A stretch of 64,000 bases of DNA from Streptomyces achromogenes (GTDB lineage: Bacteria; Actinomycetota; Actinomycetes; Streptomycetales; Streptomycetaceae), in NCBI RefSeq assembly GCF_030816715.1, contig NZ_JAUSYH010000001.1, positions 5,704,001-5,768,000 of the forward strand. Direction: 5' to 3'. Both the position numbers and the translations under genes were made by a program. The notes below the pieces were generated by a model. That model worked only from the letters and a program-made list of their open reading frames with translations, had not been told where the DNA came from and did no database searches. Positions 23,713 to 32,391 of this stretch are shown here, in pieces (within the stretch, counting starts at the first letter, position 1; each line of letters begins with the position of its first letter).

Positions 23713-25257
23713 TCAGGAACAGACGGTGCCGTCGGCCGGCGTCCTGCCGTTCAGCAGGTAGCCGTCCACCGCCCGCCGCACACACGGGCTCTTGCCGCCG
23801 TAGGCGCCGTGGCCCTGTCCCTTGTACGTCAGCTCGACCCCGACGCCCCGGCCCAGCGCGTCCGCCATCTTCCGCGCCCCTTCGTACGGGGTCGCCGGGT
23901 CGCCGGTGTTGCCCACGACGAGGATCGGCGCGGACCCGGGGGCGCTCACGTCCGGGTGGTCGGCGGCCCCGGGCACGGCCCAGTCGGTACAGCCGACCAT
24001 CGACCAGGCCATGAAGTCGCCGAACAGCGCGGAGACCGCCCGGAACTCCGGCAGCTTCTTCTGCACGTAGGCGGTCGAGTAACGCGGCTTATCGTCGGCG
24101 CAGTTGATGGAGACGTTGGCGGCCGCGACGTTGCTGTACTCGCCGTTCTCGCTACGGCCGTTCATCAGGTCGGACAGCAGCATCAGAATCTGGCCGTCGC
24201 CGTCGTAGGCCTGCTCCAGGCCCTCGGTGAGGTACTCCCAGAAGTCCTTCGAGTACAGCGCCTGCGCGATGCCGTTGGTCGCGGCGCTCTGGGTCAGGAC
24301 GCGCGGGAAGATCCCCGGGATGGGCTTGGAGTCGAGGCGCTCGAGCAGATCGGCGATACGGGCCTCGACGTCCTGCGCGGTGTCCCCGACGGGACAGTCC
24401 CGTGTCTTCGACGTGCAGTCCTTCGCGAAGTTGTCGAGCGCGCGCTGAAAACCCCTGGCCTGGCCGAGCGAGCCCTGCTCGGACGTCTGGGTCGGGTCGA
24501 CGACCGCGTCGAAGACGGCCCGTCCCACCTTCTTCGGGAACAGATGGGCGTACACGCCCCCCAGTTCGGTGCCGTAGGAGATGCCGAAGTAGTGCAGCCG
24601 GTCGTCGCCGAGCACCTGGCGCATCAGGTCCATGTCGCGGGCCGCGTCCGTGGTCCGCACCTGCGGCAGCATCTTCTTCGAGTTCTTCTCGCAGGCCGCG
24701 TTGAACTTCCGGGTGTTGTCCAGCAGTGAGGTGCGTTCCGTGGCGTCGTCGGGGGTGGCGTCCTGCTGGAAGTACGCGTCGAGCTGCTGATCGTTCTCGC
24801 ACCGCACACCGGCGCTGCGGCCCACCCCCCGCGGGTCGAAGCTGACCAGGTCGTACCGGGTGCGCAGGGTCGCGTACTCGTCGCCGAACGCGGGCAGGGC
24901 CGAGACGCCCGAGCCGCCGGGGCCGCCGAAGTTGAAGATCAGCGATCCGATGCGCCGGCTCCGGTCGCCGCTCGTCCGGGCCCGGACCAGCGCGAGGTCG
25001 ATCGTGTCGCCCCCGGGGTCGTCCCAGTCGAGCGGCGTCTTCATCGTGGCGCACTGCCACGGGTCGCCGTCCGGCAGCGGAGACGGTGCGCTGCCGCCGC
25101 CCTCCGACTGGGACGGGGCGGGACAGTTCTTCCAGCTCAGCTTCTGTTCCGTCAGATCCCCGGGCCGTGCGTCCTGCGCACAGCCCGCCACCAGCGGGGC
25201 GAGCAGCACAGCGGTGGCGGTCACGACGGCGGCACGCGGGCGGGAGGGGATCGGCAT
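23713..25257 (-). CDS. Secreted lipoprotein alpha/beta hydrolase, tandem paralogue
   Basis: This 514-aa paralogue of the gene at 21925 shares the same order: lipobox LVAGC near residue 22, FNFGGPGGSGV, nucleophile GISYG, VGNTGDPATPYEGA and GQGHGAYG, and an identical C-terminal ADGTVCS/RDGTVCS-type ending. Conserved Cys residues (for example NCADDK and VGCTDW) suggest disulfides, as expected outside the cell. It is upstream of its partner with a 219-bp gap, so each may have its own promoter. I chose ATG 25257, after GGATGGGATC, over ATG 25278, because the signal peptide begins there. Confidence 0.88.
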   Translation of the reverse strand: MPIPSRPRAAVVTATAVLLAPLVAGCAQDARPGDLTEQKLSWKNCPAPSQSEGGGSAPSPLPDGDPWQCATMKTPLDWDDPGGDTIDLALVRARTSGDRSRRIGSLIFNFGGPGGSGVSALPAFGDEYATLRTRYDLVSFDPRGVGRSAGVRCENDQQLDAYFQQDATPDDATERTSLLDNTRKFNAACEKNSKKMLPQVRTTDAARDMDLMRQVLGDDRLHYFGISYGTELGGVYAHLFPKKVGRAVFDAVVDPTQTSEQGSLGQARGFQRALDNFAKDCTSKTRDCPVGDTAQDVEARIADLLERLDSKPIPGIFPRVLTQSAATNGIAQALYSKDFWEYLTEGLEQAYDGDGQILMLLSDLMNGRSENGEYSNVAAANVSINCADDKPRYSTAYVQKKLPEFRAVSALFGDFMAWSMVGCTDWAVPGAADHPDVSAPGSAPILVVGNTGDPATPYEGARKMADALGRGVGVELTYKGQGHGAYGGKSPCVRRAVDGYLLNGRTPADGTVCS

Positions 25258-25341
25258 GATCCCATCCTGAGGTCGCACGCGGGCACGCGCGCGGGACGCG
25301 GGCCGTCCGGGGTAGGACCGTGCGAGCCTGCGCTCACGGCA

Positions 25342-28029
25342 CTAGAGGGCGCCCTTGCGGGTCAGATGGTTGAAGGCCAGCCAGCCGGGCAGCACCGGCA
25401 GCCACAGGGTCAGCAGCCGGAAGAGCAGCACCGCGGGCGCGGCGACCTCCTTGGGCAGACCCACCGCGATCAGGCCGACGGTCAGGGTCGCCTCGACCGC
25501 GCCGACTCCGCCCGGCGTCGGCGCCGCGGAGCCGAGCGCGTTGCCGGCGAGGAAGACGACGGCGACGCTCGCGATGCTGAGCGAGGTCGACTCGTCGCCG
25601 AACGCACGGATCGAGGCGTCCAGGCACATCACGAAGCAGGCCGTGAGCAGCAGCATGCCGCCGATGCCGGTGACCAGCTTCTGCGGCCGCTGCAGCACGT
25701 CCAGCATGCGCGGCACGACGCCCGCGAACAGCGACCGCACGCGCGTGGAGACGAACTTGCGCAGGAAGGGCACCGAGGTCACCACGAGCACGAGCACCGC
25801 GACCGTGAGCAGACCCGCGATGACCGTGCGGGACGGCGACAGCGACGGCGTCTTCTCGGTGCCGGTCAGATAGCCGAAGGACAGCAGCATCAGGATGTGG
25901 CAGCCGAGCCCGAAGAGCTGCGAGGCGCCGACGCTGGCCACCGCGAGTCCTGGCCGGACACCCGCGCGCTGCAGGAAGCGTGTGTTGAGGGCGACGCCGC
26001 CGACGGCGGCCGGCGCGACGATCTTCACGAAGGACCCGGCGACCTGCGCGGCCACGGTCCGCGGGAACGGCACCCGCTCCGGCACGAACCCCAGCAGGCT
26101 CATCGCGGCGGCGACGTAGCTCACCGCCGAGAACAGCACGGCCGCGGCGACCCAGCCCCATTCGGCGTTGGCGATCAGCGGGCCGAACTCGATGTGGGTG
26201 AGCTGGGTCAGCAGGAAGTACGCGCCGATGGCGCCGGCGATGAAGCTCATCAGGGTGCGCGGCCGCACCCGTTCCAGCCGGGCGGGCTCGACCGGCGCCT
26301 GGGGGCGGATCAGCAGCACCTCATGGCGGATCTGCGTCAGCAGGTCCTCCTCGCGCGCCCCCTCCAGCGCCTCGTCGATGGCCCGCTTCTCGGCCCGGGC
26401 CTCCGCGCGCACGGCCTTCTTGCCGGGCTTCTCCGCGACGGCGGCCTCGGTGTCGGCCTCGGCGGCCTCCGCGCGGGCCTGCTTGGCCTGCTGGGAGGCT
26501 TCGAGAACCGCTTCCCGCTCGCGTTGCGCGCGCTCGCGGGCGAGACGGCGCAGCGTCGCGCGCGTGGAGCGCGACAGGGCGATGGGCTGGAGCATCGGCA
26601 GACAGTCCGCGACCGCGTCCGGCCCCAGCACGCCCACCGCGGAGGCCACCGCGCGCTCGGCGCCCACCCGCAGGCCCAGTGTCGTCACCAGCTGGGCGAC
26701 GTCCATGCGCAGCAGCAGGTCGCCGGCCGCGATCTCGCCGCCGCGCAGATCGGTGAGGATCACCGTGCCGGAACGATCCACCAGAATCGCGTCACCGGCG
26801 AGCCGGCGGTGCGCGATGCGGCGTGACTGCAGGGCCCGCACCTGGTGCCAGGTGTTGCGCAGCAGGTCGTCGGTGATCTCCTCGTCCGCAAGCGAGTCGA
26901 GGGTGCGGCCGCCGGTGTGCTCGTAGACGAGGATCACCGCGTCGGGGCCCAGCTCGGAGGTCGCGATCAGCTTCGGCGCGTTGGCGCCGGCCGCGATGGC
27001 CGCGTAGGCGAGCAGCGCCTCCTGCTCCAGAGCCTGGCGCAGCGACTGCAGACTGCTGCGGGTGGCGAAGCCGCGCAGGGCCAGGTTGCGCCACGCGCGG
27101 TAGAAGAAGCCCTGCGCCTGCTGCTCCCGGTCGACGACGGTCACGTCCAGCGGCGGTCCGTCCTCCAGGGTGACGAAGTAGCGTCTGCCCCGGTCGCCCT
27201 CGGCCGCGTCCGGCGTCTCCTCGCGGGCGGCGCTCACCGGGCGGAACCCGACGTGCCGCAGACCCGCCATGAGCGTCCGTCCGGTGGGCCGCACGTTCGG
27301 TGATCCGACCGCGTACAGGGTGCCGTACGCGACCGTCCAGCCGATCAGCACCGTCAGAATGATCGAGAACGGTGTCGTGTAGCCGGTGACGAGCATCGAG
27401 AAGGCGTCGAGGAGCAGCACGATCCACAGCACCGAGCGCCAGCGCGGGCGGCGCGACATGCCGACGGCCGTCATGTACGCGATGACGGGCGCGAGATAAC
27501 CGTGCACCGGGTCGGTCAGGGCGTGGATGTCACCGGGGGAGGGCTGGGTCAGCGCCTCCTGGATGGAGCCCGGAGCGGCCTTCGCGACCCACAGGTCGGT
27601 GGCGAGCGTCACACCGTGCGCGAGGACGGCGGCGAGCACGCCGTCGGCGATGCGCAGCCCGTCCCGCTTGATCAGACGCTCGATCGCGAACGCGACCGGG
27701 ACCAGCAGGATCGCGATGCTGGATGCCAGGCCGGCGATCTTGATGAGCAGGTCGGGCGCCTGTCCGGTGCCCTTGTTGATGTCCTGCTCGAGGCCCGACG
27801 TGGTTCCGTGGGCGAACGCGGCGATGCCCAGGAGCACGATGACGGCGAGCACGCCGATCATCAGCCGCATCAGGTCGGAAGGGCGGTGCACGCGCGCGGG
27901 GAGCAGGGGTTCGTCACCCTCGACCTCGTCGATGTGCACCTCCTCCCGCAGCTCGTCGGGGACGTCCGGGCGCGACGCGGCGGCAGAGGCGCCCCGCGCG
28001 TCCTCTGTGTGCACGCCCTGCTGCTTCAT
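25342..28029 (-). CDS. Fusion: membrane domain, kinase-like domain and LPG-synthase-type flippase domain
   Basis: This 895-aa protein has three parts. Residues about 50-255 hold five or six helices (from LMRLMIGVLAVIVLLGIAAF). Residues about 270-470 look like an APH/Rio-type kinase: EQEALLAYAAIAAGANAPKL, VILVYEHTGGRTL (hinge), RRIAHRRLAGDAILVDRSG (catalytic loop, where the expected Asp is Ala/Arg) and ILTDLRGGEIA (DFG-like). A charged linker follows, then an eight-helix domain (about 610-895) of the lysylphosphatidylglycerol synthase/UPF0104 family with PAAVGGVALNTRFL and PTPGGVGAVEATL. No aminoacyltransferase domain is present, so it is more likely a lipid flippase-type protein. ATG 28029 follows GAGAAGAG. 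Confidence 0.82.
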   Translation of the reverse strand: MKQQGVHTEDARGASAAASRPDVPDELREEVHIDEVEGDEPLLPARVHRPSDLMRLMIGVLAVIVLLGIAAFAHGTTSGLEQDINKGTGQAPDLLIKIAGLASSIAILLVPVAFAIERLIKRDGLRIADGVLAAVLAHGVTLATDLWVAKAAPGSIQEALTQPSPGDIHALTDPVHGYLAPVIAYMTAVGMSRRPRWRSVLWIVLLLDAFSMLVTGYTTPFSIILTVLIGWTVAYGTLYAVGSPNVRPTGRTLMAGLRHVGFRPVSAAREETPDAAEGDRGRRYFVTLEDGPPLDVTVVDREQQAQGFFYRAWRNLALRGFATRSSLQSLRQALEQEALLAYAAIAAGANAPKLIATSELGPDAVILVYEHTGGRTLDSLADEEITDDLLRNTWHQVRALQSRRIAHRRLAGDAILVDRSGTVILTDLRGGEIAAGDLLLRMDVAQLVTTLGLRVGAERAVASAVGVLGPDAVADCLPMLQPIALSRSTRATLRRLARERAQREREAVLEASQQAKQARAEAAEADTEAAVAEKPGKKAVRAEARAEKRAIDEALEGAREEDLLTQIRHEVLLIRPQAPVEPARLERVRPRTLMSFIAGAIGAYFLLTQLTHIEFGPLIANAEWGWVAAAVLFSAVSYVAAAMSLLGFVPERVPFPRTVAAQVAGSFVKIVAPAAVGGVALNTRFLQRAGVRPGLAVASVGASQLFGLGCHILMLLSFGYLTGTEKTPSLSPSRTVIAGLLTVAVLVLVVTSVPFLRKFVSTRVRSLFAGVVPRMLDVLQRPQKLVTGIGGMLLLTACFVMCLDASIRAFGDESTSLSIASVAVVFLAGNALGSAAPTPGGVGAVEATLTVGLIAVGLPKEVAAPAVLLFRLLTLWLPVLPGWLAFNHLTRKGAL

Positions 28030-28215
28030 CGTCTCTTCTCGGTCTCGTATCACCGGTCACCGCCCGCACGATGGTGGCATGTCCCGCCGACACACGGGGG
28101 CATCAGGGTGCAAATGCGGGGGCGCACAGTCTGCCCGAAGCCTCGCCGGGGAGCGAGGGTCACACTGCGTCGCGAGCCCGTCGCATTGTCGGTGCGGTGG
28201 GGCAGGATGGGGCGG

Positions 28216-28602
28216 ATGAGCGAGCAGAGCCTTCCGGACGACGCCCGCGCGGAGTACACGCGGGCGCTGCCGGAGTACGCCGAGCGGGTCCTCGAGGTCG
28301 CGGAGCTGATCCCGCCCGGCCGGGTCATGACGTACGGGGACGTCGCCGAGTGGCTGGAGGAGGGCGGTCCGAGACAGGTCGGCCGGATGATGGCGCTCTA
28401 CGGCGGCGCCGTCCCGTGGTGGCGTGTCGTGCGCGCGGACGGGGCGCTGCTCCCGGGACACGAGCTGCGGGCGCTCGAGCGCTACCGCACCGAGGGCACT
28501 CCGCTGAAGGCGGCGAGCAGGGCCGCGGAAGGACACGTCCCGCGTCTCGACATGAGACGGGCGAGATGGGACGGCGGCGAACGCGCTGCGGGTCACACCT
28601 GA
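28216..28602 (+). CDS. Alkyltransferase-like (Atl) DNA-damage protein
   Basis: This 128-aa protein matches the DNA-binding domain of O6-methylguanine methyltransferase: IPPGRVMTYGDVAEWLEEGG (helix-turn-helix with recognition helix) and VPWWRVVRADGALLPG. In true methyltransferases the last motif is PCHRVV; here the alkyl-accepting Cys is Trp, the hallmark of alkyltransferase-like proteins. Atl proteins bind O6-alkylguanine, flip it out and pass it to nucleotide excision repair. Genes for AdnAB and UvrD2 follow, so the repair context fits. CAGGAT at 28203-28208 lies 7 nt before ATG 28216, a leaderless-type arrangement; ATG 28207 is a less likely start. Confidence 0.88.
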   Translation: MSEQSLPDDARAEYTRALPEYAERVLEVAELIPPGRVMTYGDVAEWLEEGGPRQVGRMMALYGGAVPWWRVVRADGALLPGHELRALERYRTEGTPLKAASRAAEGHVPRLDMRRARWDGGERAAGHT

Positions 28603-28868
28603 CAGCTTCCGCCATCGGACGGGACCGGGGGGCGCCTGTGGCCCGTACGGGCGAAACAGTGCGTACGGGGCACGTCCGTGGCATGGCGTACGTTCGTGGG
28701 GCGAGGGGTGCCCGAGACGTGCGGGGCCCGAGGGAAGAAGCGGAAGTCGTCCTTCCGGGCCGGCCGTCGGCGTAGCGTCGGCGGCACGCGTCCCTCTCAT
28801 CCCGCGATCACCGACCTTCCCGGGCGACGATCCGTCGACCAGCACACCCACCAGGACCGGCGAACCAC

Positions 28869-31800
28869 GTGAGCACATCTTCCTCCACCAGGCGCCTGTC
28901 GCCCCACCAGGGGCGACAGGGGAACCGTGGCGCTTACCGACTGGTGCGTACCCCGGCCGCCCGGGTGGATCCCCCTCGTCTGGACGCCGCACAGCGCTCG
29001 GTGGTTGACCACGGCCCCGGCCCGCTGCTCGTCCTCGCGGGCCCGGGCACCGGGAAGACCACCACGCTCGTCGAGTCCGTGGCGGCCCGCATCGCCCGCG
29101 GCGGCGACCCCGGGCGCATCCTCGTCCTCACGTTCAGCCGCAAGGCGGCCGTCGAGCTGCGCGACCGGATGGCGCGGCGCATGGGCGCCGCCCGCGCGCC
29201 CCAGGCGACCACCTTCCACTCGTACTGCTACGCCCTGGTCCGCGCCCACCAGGACGTCGACCTGTTCGTGGAGCCGCTGCGGCTGCTGTCCGGTCCCGAA
29301 CAGGACGTGGCCGTGCGCGAGCTGCTCGCCGGCCAGCTCGACCTGCAACGGCTCGGCCTCGCCCATGTGCGCTGGCCGGACGAACTGCGCGCCTGCCTCA
29401 CCACCCGCGGCTTCGCCGACGAGGTCCGCGCGGTGCTGGCCCGCAGTCGCGAACTCGGCCTGGACCCCACGTCCCTGGACGCGTTCGCCCACCGCATCGG
29501 CCGCCCCGACTGGCGGGCCGCGGCCGCCTTCCTGGCCGAGTACCTCGACGTGCTCGACCTGCACGGAGTGATCGACTACGCCGAACTCGTCCACCGCGCG
29601 GTGCTCCTCGCCCACCGCACCGAGGTCGCCGAACGGCTGGCCGCGAGTTACGACGCCGTGTTCGTCGACGAGTACCAGGACACCGACCCGGCTCAGGTCC
29701 GCCTGCTGCACGCCCTGGCCGGCGGCGGCCGCACCCTGGTCGCCTTCGGTGACCCCGACCAGTCGATCTACACCTTCCGGGGCGCCGACGTGAACGGCAT
29801 CCTGGAGTTCCCGTACGCCTTCCCCCGCCCCGACGGCCGTCCCGCCCCCGTCGAGGTGCTGCGCACCTCCCGGCGCTCCGGCGCGGCCCTGCTGGACGCC
29901 ACCCGGCTGCTGACGCAGCGGATGCCCCTGACCCGGCTGCCGTCGGAGAAGGTCCGCGCGCACCGCGACCTGACCGCCGCACGCGCCGGCGGCCGCGTCG
30001 AGGTCTACACGTATCCGACGCCCGGCACCGAACTGGACAACATCGCCGACATCCTGCGCCGCGCCCACCTGGAGGACGGCGTGCCCTGGGGCGAGATGGC
30101 CGTCCTGGTGCGCGCCGGATCGCGCACGATCCCGACGGTCCGCCGCGCCCTCACCTCCGCCGGCGTCCCCCTCGACATCGACGGCGACGATCTCCCCCTG
30201 CGCCACGAGCCCGCGGTGGCGCCCCTGCTGGCGGCCCTGCGCGCGGTGGCCACGGCGGAGGCGTCCGCGACGGCGACCCCCGACGACGCGCGCGGCGCGG
30301 CGACCGGAGCCGGGGGGTCCGGCGATGCCGGGCAGGCGCCCGGTTGGCTCGACACCGAAACCGCGCTCACCCTGCTGGCCTCACCCCTCGCCGGCATGGA
30401 CGCGGCCGATCTGCGCCGCCTCGGCCGGGCCCTGCGCGAGGAGGAACGGACCGCGGGCAACCCGCTGCCGCCGCCCTCCGACGAACTGCTCGCGCGCGCC
30501 CTGGCCGAGCCCGAGCGCCTCGTCGCCCACGACCCGACGTACGCGCGCGGCGCCCAGCGCCTCGGCGCGCTGCTGGCCACGGCCCGCGCACGCCTCGCGG
30601 GCGGCGGCACGACCGAGGAGGCGCTGTGGGACCTCTGGGACGGCACCCCCTGGCCCACGCGCCTGGAACGGGCCGCCCGGCGCGGCGGCGCGGCGGGCCG
30701 CAACGCCGACCGCGACCTGGACGCGGTGTGCGCGCTGTTCGCCACCGCCGCGCGCGCGGAGGAACGCACCGGCGGACGGGGCGCGCTGAACTTCCTGGCC
30801 GAGATCGAGGCCGAGGACATCGCCGCCGACACCCTCGCCCGCCGTGCCGTGCGCCCCGACGCCGTACGCCTGATGACCGCCCACCGCGCCAAGGGTTTGG
30901 AATGGAGTCTGGTCGTCGTGGCCGGCGTCCAGGAAGGCCTGTGGCCGGACCTGAGGCGCCGCGGCTCCCTCCTGGAGGCCGACCGCATCGGACGCGACGG
31001 ACTTGCCGAGCCGCTCACCCCGGGCGCGCTGCTCGCCGAGGAACGCCGCCTCTTCTACGTGGCCGCCACACGCGCGCGGGACCGTCTCGTCGTCACCGCC
31101 GTCAAGGCGCCCGCCGACGACGGCGACCAGCCCTCCCGTTTCCTCACCGAACTCGGCGTTGAACCGAAGGACGTCACCGGCCGCCCCCGCCGGCCCCTGT
31201 CGGTCGCCGCGCTGGTCGCCGAACTGCGCGCCACCACGGTCGACCCGCGCGTCTCCGCGCCCCTCAGGGAGGCGGCCGCCCGCCGTCTAGCCCGGCTGGC
31301 CGCGCTCGCCGACGAGGAGGGCCGGCCCCTGGCGCCCGCCGCCCACCCGTACCGCTGGTGGGGCATGTTCGAGCCGACCGAGAGCAAGGTGCCGCTGCGC
31401 GACCGCGAGCAGCCCGTCGTGCTCTCCGGCAGCGCTCTCGACCAGCTCGCCAACACCTGCGCCCTGCAGTGGTTCCTGGGCCGCGAGGTGAAGGCCGACG
31501 CGCCCGCCACGGCCGCCCAGGGCTTCGGCAACGTGGTGCACGTCCTCGCCGACGAGGTCGCCTCCGGGCACACCCCGGCCGACCTCGAGGTCCTCATGGA
31601 GCGCCTCGACTCCGTGTGGAACGCCCTCGCCTTCGACGCGCCGTGGAAGTCCACACAGGAGAAGGCGCACGCACGCGTGGCGCTCGAACGCTTCCTCCAG
31701 TGGCATGTGACGGACCGCATGGGCCGCACACCGGTCGCCAGTGAGCACGACTTCGACGTCACGCTCGAAGCGGGCGACTACGAGGTGCGCATCCGCGGCC

Positions 31801-32216
31801 AGATGGACCGCGTCGAGGCGGACGGCGACGGCCGCGCCTACGTCGTCGACTTCAAGACGGGCAAGCAGACGCCCACCGCGCGCGAGGTCCAGCGTCACCC
31901 CCAGCTCGCCGTCTACCAGCTCGCGGTCCGCGAGGGAGCCGTCGACGACGCCTTCGACGGGGTGCGCCCCGAACCGGGCGGCGCAGAACTCGTCCAACTG
32001 CGCCAGGGCGCCGCCAGGCGGGACGGCGGCGAAGCGCTGCCCAAGGTGCAGGCGCAGGAGCCGCTGGAAGGCGAATGGGTCGGCGAACTCCTCGCCACGG
32101 CCGCCGGCAAGGTCCTCGACGAGCGGTTCACCCCCACCGCCGGCCAGCAGTGCACCCACTGCGCGTTCCGCGCCTCGTGCAGCGCCCGGCCCGAAGGGCG
32201 TCACGTCGTCGAGTGA
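28869..32216 (+). CDS. adnA: AdnA: UvrD-type helicase-nuclease subunit
   Basis: This 1115-aa protein has an SF1A helicase core and a C-terminal RecB-family nuclease. Walker A is AGPGTGKTT (residues 58-65), Walker B VDEYQDTDPAQ (about 265), and LMTAHRAKGLEW and YVAATRARDRL are motifs V and VI. The nuclease site is VVDFKTGKQ (Asp994, Lys996), bracketed by Cys863 and the triplet Cys1095-x2-Cys-x5-Cys, a likely 4Fe-4S cluster as in AddB. AdnA pairs with AdnB to resect double-strand breaks in Actinobacteria. The mycobacterial pair is in the same order. The A/B assignment rests on that order. GTG 28869 lacks a good Shine-Dalgarno. Confidence 0.88.
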   Translation: MSTSSSTRRLSPHQGRQGNRGAYRLVRTPAARVDPPRLDAAQRSVVDHGPGPLLVLAGPGTGKTTTLVESVAARIARGGDPGRILVLTFSRKAAVELRDRMARRMGAARAPQATTFHSYCYALVRAHQDVDLFVEPLRLLSGPEQDVAVRELLAGQLDLQRLGLAHVRWPDELRACLTTRGFADEVRAVLARSRELGLDPTSLDAFAHRIGRPDWRAAAAFLAEYLDVLDLHGVIDYAELVHRAVLLAHRTEVAERLAASYDAVFVDEYQDTDPAQVRLLHALAGGGRTLVAFGDPDQSIYTFRGADVNGILEFPYAFPRPDGRPAPVEVLRTSRRSGAALLDATRLLTQRMPLTRLPSEKVRAHRDLTAARAGGRVEVYTYPTPGTELDNIADILRRAHLEDGVPWGEMAVLVRAGSRTIPTVRRALTSAGVPLDIDGDDLPLRHEPAVAPLLAALRAVATAEASATATPDDARGAATGAGGSGDAGQAPGWLDTETALTLLASPLAGMDAADLRRLGRALREEERTAGNPLPPPSDELLARALAEPERLVAHDPTYARGAQRLGALLATARARLAGGGTTEEALWDLWDGTPWPTRLERAARRGGAAGRNADRDLDAVCALFATAARAEERTGGRGALNFLAEIEAEDIAADTLARRAVRPDAVRLMTAHRAKGLEWSLVVVAGVQEGLWPDLRRRGSLLEADRIGRDGLAEPLTPGALLAEERRLFYVAATRARDRLVVTAVKAPADDGDQPSRFLTELGVEPKDVTGRPRRPLSVAALVAELRATTVDPRVSAPLREAAARRLARLAALADEEGRPLAPAAHPYRWWGMFEPTESKVPLRDREQPVVLSGSALDQLANTCALQWFLGREVKADAPATAAQGFGNVVHVLADEVASGHTPADLEVLMERLDSVWNALAFDAPWKSTQEKAHARVALERFLQWHVTDRMGRTPVASEHDFDVTLEAGDYEVRIRGQMDRVEADGDGRAYVVDFKTGKQTPTAREVQRHPQLAVYQLAVREGAVDDAFDGVRPEPGGAELVQLRQGAARRDGGEALPKVQAQEPLEGEWVGELLATAAGKVLDERFTPTAGQQCTHCAFRASCSARPEGRHVVE

Positions 32217-32227
32217 GGCGGAGGGGA

Positions 32228-32300
32228 AGCCATGTGCGGGGGCGGACGGGTGGCGTGTGCGGGGGCGGACGGGAAAGCCGTGGGCGGGGCGGACGGTGTG
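32228..32300. repeat. Imperfect tandem repeat between adnA and adnB
   Basis: Three units of about 25 bp share the core GTGCGGGGGCGGACGGG (the third is degraded). They lie in the 175-bp gap between the two subunit genes. No gene fits here; no clear hairpin is visible. Confidence 0.7.
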
Positions 32301-32391
32301 ACGGACCGCACCACCCGCGCTGACCTGCACGCATCTCCCCGCGGCGGGTGATTTGTCATCGACTGTCGGTGCCCGCCGCTAGCCTCTCCCC

